DNA of 64,000 nucleotides from Calliopum simillimum (taxonomy: Eukaryota; Arthropoda; Insecta; Diptera; Lauxaniidae). A model generated the notes under the pieces. The model had not been told where the DNA came from. It saw nothing but the letters and a program-made list of their open reading frames with translations, and searched no databases. A program made the position numbers and the translations under genes. The stretch is from NCBI GenBank assembly GCA_951812925.1, contig OX638368.1:119373309-119437308 (forward strand). The letters are read 5' to 3'. Of the stretch, positions 56,670-64,000 are shown in pieces (position 1 is the stretch's first letter; every line of letters starts with the position of its first letter).

Positions 56670-59600
56670 TACAGAGAACGCATGAAATTGTTTAACTTTT
56701 TAAGTGCATCGTTTAGTACTGTTTTTTATCTTCAATATGAGCCAAGCAATTGCTTTGCATAATTTTTCTATAAAAAGTAATGGCCATTATGGCCGCACTT
56801 TGAAAATTGCAAATAAACCCATTTCTAGAAAAAAATAAAAAAAAAGCCATGGAAATATTCTTTAAAATTGGCTATATTTGTGCCTAAAAACTAATAATCG
56901 TTATAAAAAATATTCTTTTCTATGAAAAGAAAAGATATTTTCTACAAAACATGAGTTAAAGCAGGCTGACCAAATGTCCCGGATTTTGTCCCTTAGGTTT
57001 TTTTCGACCCGGAAAGTCCTGCAATCACGAAATTATGTCCCGACCATCCTGCATTTTCTTATGTGTTTTTTGTTCTGTTTATGTTGTTAATATATTTTTA
57101 CTTTGATCGTAATTATTTGATTTGACTCATGTTTAATGGGGTATAAAATAGAGACCGAAACTTGCAATTAATTTTGACCACAGACTTTGGTTGTAGAAAA
57201 AAGAAATGAGAAAGGAATAAAAGTAAGAATAAAATTAAATTTCGGAAAATCCCCTCCTTTCGTAGAATTCGCTCTCACACTCACGATATCCTTTATTTTT
57301 CGATGCCGCTGAACTGCTGAAAAAGAAAAAAATAAAAAATGCAATGAAAAATCTCATAATATATTTATAATTTTTGACTCCGGCTTCAACTTATATTCCG
57401 GTTACGACTCCGAAAACTACAATAAAATATTCGGTTCCGGTAAAACCACTTCCGTAACACCCCTAGGGCTCTAGCATAAATGTATTCTCTAGAAAAAGAA
57501 TTTGTGTTGTTATTTGGCACTTTGTTTATAATGTCCGGCATTGTCATATCGAAAAGATCTTCTATTTTTGTCGGTTTTAGACAATTATTCAAGAATATCC
57601 CGCATTGCAATTTCCAAAATTTGGTTAAGGATAAACTAAGCAATTACCTCTTTTAAAGCACATTTTCAAGCAGTTTTGTTTGTTTTTACGAATACAGATT
57701 TAAAACTTTTATTTTTTATTAAATCTTATTTTCATTGAGATCAATTTCACGAGAATGAGCGCGTAGTTAAGAAAAAATTACGACTTTGCACATTTCATAT
57801 ATCTCATGGGCAATCTTATGTTCATACATATGTTAGCAATAAGGACTTTTTGCTGTTGTTATATCTATTTGTGTACAAGCAATTGTTACATTTGCATAAA
57901 TTGTTCCAAAGTCAGCATTCAGTCATAATTTATTCAATTTTGTGCTTTTCCTGTTTGTCAAATCAATAGTTTTGGTATTTTGTTTGCGGTTTCTTTTGAA
58001 AATTTCATTTCTAATTAAACATTATGGTTATTTAACACAAAATTTTCTTGTTAAGGAATCTTATTTGTGTTCATTTCATTTGCTATGCTAATAATCGTCT
58101 AGGAATTTCATGTAGCTTAGAGCATTTTCTAAGGATATGTTTAAATGTTTCTTTCATAGTTATTAAAATTTAAAATAAATATCCTTTGGTAAATCTGTGG
58201 GATTTTTATGCTTCGTCTTATTCTATCGTAAAAGTAATAAATTTTAATCCCACACTAAACATTAGGGTGCAACAAATAGTAAAAGTGAAACAAAACTTGA
58301 GACCCCCCCAACCTACCCCAAAACTCGAAACAGGCAAAAGTATGAATTAATTTCAAATACGAACTTTCTAAAATAAGACTCAAACAAATTTTTATGAAAA
58401 TCAATGCTACTTTGTTTTTGAAAAGAGTGTGCACTACTTCTCTACATTTTTATGATTTGCTCCATCCTACTTGGTTCTTTGGAACTGGATTTCATTTAAA
58501 GTATGCGGAATCCCTGATTTTGCTTTCTTTTCAACAACACAACAAACCAAATGTACACTAATAACACAGGTTTACAAAAAAAAAAAAAAAATGGCATGGC
58601 GTTTTCACCAGACTTTGACGTCCTGAATCCGAATCCCGGGTCTGTTTTTTTGCAGAACGTCTGAGAAAAAAGATTTCAAGGTCATATGGAGGTCAAGATG
58701 GGGTTCATGTGTCATTTAGTGATAAATTCGCTAAAATTCTGAAACTAATTTTTTATCATTGAGTTAGAATATCTCAAAAACTATACATGATACCGGACTT
58801 GGATTCAGCATTGCTTAACACATCAAAAATAACTAAAATTTGTGGATATTCGGGCTTTAAGGTCAATTTTAAATTAAAAACTTTGTTTTAAATTTTTAAT
58901 TTTTAATTTATTTACTTTCGATGTTTCGATTACCACTGGCAATCATCCTCAGGGACTATAAAATATAATCAAAATAAAAATATCATCAAAAATAGCTACA
59001 TAGTTTTGTTTTGGTTTATTGTACTTAATTTCAAAAATTCCGTCTTTTCAATAATGAAAGTTGAAAGTTATTGCGATTAGAAAATGAGCCAAAACTCTGA
59101 AAAAATGTTCTTGAATTTATCAAAGTAATTTTCCTCGTCTGTTGACAAGAGCAATTATTTTCTTCTTCAAGCATTTCTGTTTAACATTATTCAAATACGT
59201 TAACAAAAGCTCTCAACTATCTGCAAACAAATTCTAAAGCTTTTTTAGAACATCACCAACTTGTGTGCTTTCAAAAGCTCAAAATGGTTTGTGTATGTGA
59301 CAAACTGTGAACGAAGAAGCTACACTCAAGAAAAACTTTATCTGTTTTGCGTATTGTCCATTTTATTAGACACAATTCATATCATTACTTAGATAATATT
59401 TGAAATATTATTTAGAAATACGGAGTCCAATAAAAAAATATGCAACACAATAAGTTTTCCGAATCGAGTTACTGACTGTAAACAGCAGTGTGTAAGACAA
59501 AACACTTAAAGCACTCGTATTGTGCAGTTTTTCGGTTGATAACCTTAGAGGAACTACCTATTTGCTGCAGTAAAACCTATTTGTTTTCTCGGAAGTCACT

Positions 59601-59956
59601 ATCGAATACTCTGGTTTAGCCTTAGCACTCGTCACTCGTATGACTGTTCAACAAATATTTTTGAAGAGTTGAATTGATTCACGCATATTTTATTCAGCGA
59701 AATCCTGCTAAAAATGGGGCTGAAATATCTCTTTTTAAAGGATTTCAACTCAGAAAGGAAAAGTTCGAAGTTATATTTGAATAAGGACGAGTGTGACTAT
59801 TTGATGCCATGAAGACATCATTTTCTCCAACTTTAAGCAAAAATGTCTCAAGATATATTGACATTTTTGATGATGTAGTCGAATTCTACGTCAAAAAGTA
59901 CGTAAGCTGCATATAAGAAATAAAAAGTACATTCCATTTTTTTTTTTTTTTTTTTT
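56670..59956. other. Spacer with a possible hAT end
   Basis: At 57370-57466 the minus strand starts TAGGGGTGTTACGGAAGTGG and contains several CCGG/CGGAGTCGTAACCGG words, like a hAT subterminal region. At 56962 CAGGCTGACCAAATGTCCCG also looks like a hAT-type end. The two do not pair with each other and no duplication was found. The minus frame 57386-57643 overlaps this and has no clear domain. 57650-59956 is AT-rich with nothing recognised. Confidence 0.4.
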
Positions 59957-60687
59957 ATGCCCTACACCCAGGGTATCTTCACTTTGTCCTTCCGTTTGTA
60001 ACGCCGAGAAGGAGGCGTGGAGTGGTATGGAAAAGTATATATATTCTTGCTCAGCGTCACCTCGTGAGTCGATAGCACTATATCCATCTGTCTGGCTGGC
60101 TAGCTGTGTGTGCGTGGAAATACATTTTTTGGGAAAAATAGAGCAAAAAAATTTAATCAAATTTGGTACTTTACCTTCGTCGTCAAAGTTAGCTCGAGGA
60201 ATTGAAAACGAGCGAAATCGGTCAATGGACACGCCTACTACCCATACAAAGAATATGTTCAAAACGCAATATTAAGAGCATCATTTGCGATAACGCAAGC
60301 AAAATACACATTACTACGAGGAATGGTAAATACAAGCTCTGAGCTAAAACTCGGCAAATTCAGACAAGAGAGCGTGGCACCTCCCATACAAGCAAAAATT
60401 TTGAAATGCTGTACTGAAAGTGTTATTTGAGAAAATCTAACCAAATTTCACTAAAACAGTAAATGCAAGCTCTAAGCAAAAACTAAAGAGGGCATGACAC
60501 CTCTCATATAAGTAAAAGCTATACTGAAAGCATTTTTTAAGATAATGCAACCAAATTTCACTCAGACACTTAGAACAGCAAGTGCAAGATCTGAGCAAAA
60601 GCTTTGAGAATTCGAAGAAAAATTTCAAAGTACTGTAGTGTAGGGTATTTAATGTTTGGCCAGGCCAAAGGTAAGGCCCTTACTAGT
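59957..60687 (-). mobile_element. GTGTAGGGTAT element, inverted copy
   Basis: Begins CCCTACACCCAGGGTAT and ends GGCCAGGCCAAAGGTAAGGC...ACTAGT, the inverse of the copy at 1477-2091. It is about 115 bp longer, because the CACTTTGTCCTTCCG to CTCGTGAGTCG part is fuller and internal GCAAGCTCT-like units are repeated (about 60335, 60467 and 60580). Non-coding. Confidence 0.75.
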
Positions 60688-61141
60688 TTTTTTTTTTTTT
60701 TTTTGTGTCTGTGTTTTGCTGTGATTAAACTTCTAGCTAAAAAAAAACAGAGGAGGATCCAGAATATCATAAATAAATGGTATGTTCAAAATCGGAAGTT
60801 TCAAGCTTAGCTTAGATTCACTATTTAAATATGTATGTCTTGAGTATTCTGCTATCGATTTAAAGTCAATTAATAAATAAGAAATAGCAATAAAAAGGGT
60901 TTTACCTAAAAATCGATTCCCTCAAAGTTAGGGGGGTTATCCTGAATAAATATTCTCGGGGAATTTTTCTCAGACTACAATGGAAATATCTCTAAAGATT
61001 TTAAAGTTCTTTCGATGAAATTCAGTAGATAGGTGCCTAGTGCAATAGGTGACATTTTTAAACAATGTTTTTTTCATTTTAATAAATCAAAACATAAAAT
61101 TAATTTGCTCATTTGGAAAATCTACACAAAAAATCGTACTA
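60688..61141. other. Short spacer
   Basis: No recognised feature; 61140-61141 is the TA target of the following mariner. Confidence 0.4.
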
Positions 61142-62427
61142 AAGGGTGTTTTTTTTAGAGGTTTGTTTTTCGAATAGAGATAAAACTGGCATTTTGTGGT
61201 CAAATCTGGCAACTCTAATGTCATTTATGTTCAGTTTGGTTTGCCATTTCATCATGAACAGGTTGACAAAAGAACAACGCTTGCAAATCGTGCAAATTTA
61301 TTTCGAAAATAATGGTTCAGTTCACGAAGTTTACCGCAAGCTCCGTTCATTTTATGGTCGACATAATCGTCCATCAGAGCAATTAATTCGGTTAACCATG
61401 GATCGTTTTCGCACTACGTTTACTCTATGTGATAATACGCATCCGCAGAGACGTCGAACAGTGCGCACCGAAGAAACATTTGCCGCTGTAGAGCAAAATG
61501 TTGAAGAGGACCCGAATGAATCGATTCGCCACCGTGCACAGCAATTGGAGCTTTGTCCATCAACTTTATGGAAGATTTTGCGCAAAGATCTTGGCTTGCG
61601 ACCTTACAAGATCCAGCTTGTGCAAGAATTAAAGCCGCGAGACCATGCAATGCGTCGTGATTTTGGTGTATGGGCCGAAAATGAGATTGATCTCGATGCT
61701 GATTTTCATCGATGAGGCTCATTTTTGGTTGAATGGCTACGTCAACAAGCAAAATTGCCGCATTTGGAGTGAAGAGAATCCACATGAGACCCTTGAGACG
61801 CCATTACATCCACAAAAACTGACTGTTTGGTGTGCTCTATGGGCTGGTGGAGTCATTGGGCCATACTTCTTCTGAAATAATGCTGGAGAGTCAGTTACCG
61901 TTAAGGAGACCGGTATAGAGCCATGATAACCGACTATTTTGTTCCCGAATTGGATGGCATGAATGTGGATGAGTTGTGGTTCCAACAAGACGGCGCTACA
62001 TGCCACACAGCGCACGTCACAATCGATTTATTGAAGGAAACATTCGATGAGCGCATAATTTCGCGGAATGGACCTGTCAATTGGCCACCAAGATCGTGTG
62101 ACTTGACACCATTGGATTATTTTCTTTGGGGATATGTGAAGTCGCTCGTCTACGCCAACAAACCAGAAACGTTAGGGGACTTGGAAGCCAACATTCGTGG
62201 CGTTATTGCCAACATACGGCTCCATATGCTCGAAAAAGTGGTTGAAAATTGGACCTGTGGAATTGGCTTTATTCGAGCCAGCAGCGGCGGTCACATGCCC
62301 GAAATCATATTCAAACATTAATGGCATAAAATTATTCTTCCAATAAAGCTAAATTGATGGACATTAAAACGATTTTCTTGTGTTTTATTTCAATTCGAAG
62401 TTCTATACCTCTAAAAAAAACACCCTT
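61142..62427 (+). mobile_element. DD41D (rosa-type) mariner, nearly full length
   Basis: 1286 bp with perfect inverted ends AAGGGTGTTTTTTTTAGAGG, each next to a TA (61140-61141 and 62428-62429). It contains one transposase with three lesions. The match of the two ends over about 21 bp suggests it is the youngest DNA transposon copy in the window. Confidence 0.93.
61254..62321 (+). pseudogene. Rosa-type mariner transposase, two frameshifts and a stop
   Basis: Start ATG 61254 (MNRLTKEQRLQIVQIYFENN), the usual family start, at a helix-turn-helix. A second DNA-binding helix set (ESIRHRAQQLELCPSTLWKI) precedes LGLRPYKIQLVQELKPRDHA. The catalytic core has FIDEAHFWLNGYVNKQNCRI (first Asp), LWFQQDGATCHTAHVT (second Asp) and NWPPRSCDLTPLDYFLWGYV (third Asp), with 41 residues between the last two, hence DD41D. 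It ends EIIFKH, stop 62319-62321. Lesions: a frameshift near 61690, a stop at 61873-61875 after GPYFF, and a 1-base loss near 61896. About 350 residues, normal length. All three catalytic positions survive, so decay looks recent. Confidence 0.92.
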
Positions 62428-64000
62428 TAGAATATGAGCTTTTCTTTTCTTAACTTATTTCACATATTCCACGAAAGGTCAGTTGAAATTGACAACTTTT
62501 AACTTCGATATCCAAGAACTTGAATTTTTCATTTTGCAATTTCAATTCCTCATTTCAACTTCAATCACTTTTTGAAATTTTCCGGTAACTGATTCATTCA
62601 AAATAAAAAATAAAAAAATTCCAAAATAAATATATTCTGATTTTTAAGTTTTAAGACATTTGAATTTTAAAAAATCAGTTTTTGGCTCTTTTATAACCAC
62701 TTCTCAGAAAAGATATGGCTCAATGGGTCTTATCAATCTAAAGACTATAATGTTTTGGACCAGAAATATCAAATTAGTCAAAAGAAGAAGAGACTGTCTG
62801 GGTTACTTTTTGCTTTAGCATCACAGTTACTTTCAAACATACAGAATTTTTAAAACAAAAACAAGTAAATCAATTTGTTTGTGTTTATTTCACATAATTC
62901 ACTCATTCAATTTTTGATATGAAAATGCTACGTATGAAACAATTAAATTGCAATTTATTAAATTAATTAATTATCAAAAGTCTTTCGCAGACGCGTGAAT
63001 AAATCAAATCTATTCGTTTTTGATCACAATCACTCTGCTGCTTGCTGTCGGCTGTCCAGCTTTTCTGACGTGTATCCGTCCGCAAACTACACTGCGAACA
63101 CTGATGTTTGTATTCGCATGTCCAGTTGGCATGTCTGTCTATCTTTCGGTATGTCTGTCACTGAGCAATTCGCTCAGTTTTGGTTTGTAAACAAATTGAA
63201 CTCATGTTTCTTGTCAGCACGTTACTTATTCTTTTTCTGGTACAGAACAATTGCGTTGGAAGTTCGCACTTTTTTTTTTTTTCTTTTTGAATAAGAAAAT
63301 CGTTTTGTTTTTTTAAGATTTTTGATTTTATTTTCGTTTTGTTTTGTTTTGGTTATGGAACGTCCTTGACCGAAAATGCTGCTAGAGTCAATTTATCTTG
63401 AAATTATGGTACGGTGTATTCTAAACAAAAAGCAACAAAAAAAACAACTCCTTAGACAATAAGTAAATAAATAAATGAAATTCACTTAGAGCAGAGTCAC
63501 TGACATCTTTGTGTGCGCGCCGGAATTGTTTTTTCAAAAAGCAGGATTATCTTTGTGGTATGTACAGAGTGTTTATTTTTCATTATTCATTCAATTTATT
63601 TTTATTTGAATTTTTAAAATTTTTACAATTTAAAGATCCGAAAACAGTGGGTCGCATTTCTAAATTTATGTAGCTATTTTGACGTTGTAGCTCTCGGACT
63701 GATTGGCTGCACTTAGGCAGGTGTTAAAATTTATTTATTATCCATTTAAATTGTGTAAACAAAATGTTGGCACTAAAAATGCTCTTGTTAAATTTAATAT
63801 ATCTATTTATTGTAATAACAAAATAGAGTCTTTCACCAACAATATACGGATACTTATTAATATCGAACAGATGTGTTGCATTTGCGTGGTTTTTCTAATC
63901 AATTTCTTAGCCATTCACGTTCGATTTGAATTCTTTCTTCAGCACATTATCGAATAATTACGAGTATTTAATTTTATAGCATGGCATCGAATACGCTACA
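62428..64000. other. Spacer, no gene seen
   Basis: AT-rich sequence to the window edge. The frame at 62995-63294 ends in poly-Phe and shows no domain. Confidence 0.4.

Noticed and set aside
56962..57466. A complete hAT element
   Set aside because: The two hAT-like ends do not match each other and no 8-bp duplication was found.
62995..63294. 99-residue Cys/Phe-rich frame
   Set aside because: Ends in poly-Phe from a T-run, with no signal peptide or domain pattern I can defend.

Overview
The window is AT-rich animal DNA with no host gene I can recognise. It consists of transposon remnants, fold-back elements and very long simple or tandem repeats separated by AT-rich spacers. The mix points to a higher fly: a DD41D mariner of the 'rosa' type, a DD38E-like Tc1 element, an RNase H-bearing I/LOA-like non-LTR retrotransposon, several hAT elements with 8-bp target duplications, a FLYWCH fragment, and a dispersed element ending in GTGTAGGGTAT that I associate with fruit flies. 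A tephritid is my best guess, from element types only. There are no operons, ribosome binding sites, CRISPR arrays or bacterial or viral genes. Most open frames are accidental translations of repeats.

Layout. 1.5-2.1 kb: first copy of the GTGTAGGGTAT element. 2.4-3.6 kb: dead Tc1-like transposon. 5.4-6.5 kb: hAT-type element with a perfect 8-bp TSD whose interior is about 790 bp of TTGGTC/TCGGTC hexamers. 8.0-9.8 kb: degenerate repeat block carrying a TIR element with a FLYWCH zinc-finger fragment, then a DD41D transposase 3' fragment. 11.2-11.8 kb: fold-back. 13.8-15.5 kb: 39-bp minisatellite with a 24-unit (936-bp) higher-order duplication. 18.1-20.6 kb: retrotransposon scrap, then a TATATC array split by a 1.8-kb fold-back. 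22.2-24.5 kb: hAT element (8-bp TSD) with a nested TIR element. 25.8-26.1 kb: two tRNA-like segments. 27.5 kb: second hAT end. 29-30 and 36.4-37.1 kb: arrays of a GTGGCAACC repeat. 34.6-35.0 kb: TTAA-flanked TIR element. 35.4-36.4 kb: hAT deletion derivative (8-bp TSD). 39-41.6 kb: three-unit macrosatellite of TGAGAA/TTAGAA arrays and a 345-bp spacer. 42.1-42.9 and 45.0-45.5 kb: TIR elements, the second with Transib-like ends. 49.1-52.2 kb: mariner interrupted by a non-LTR retrotransposon with a 14-bp TSD. 53.5-54.5 kb: fold-back. 54.6-56.7 kb: mariner interrupted by a 1.07-kb fold-back. 59.9-60.7 kb: another GTGTAGGGTAT copy. 61.1-62.4 kb: nearly full-length DD41D mariner.

No genes work together here. 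The biology visible is transposition, nested insertion, fold-back formation and expansion of short motifs. The most unusual signals are the hexamer-filled hAT element at 5420-6502, the fold-back that split a hexamer array with its target duplication in phase (18475-20307), and the GAGAAT macrosatellite. All coordinates come from reading by eye; family names rest on remembered motifs, not searches.
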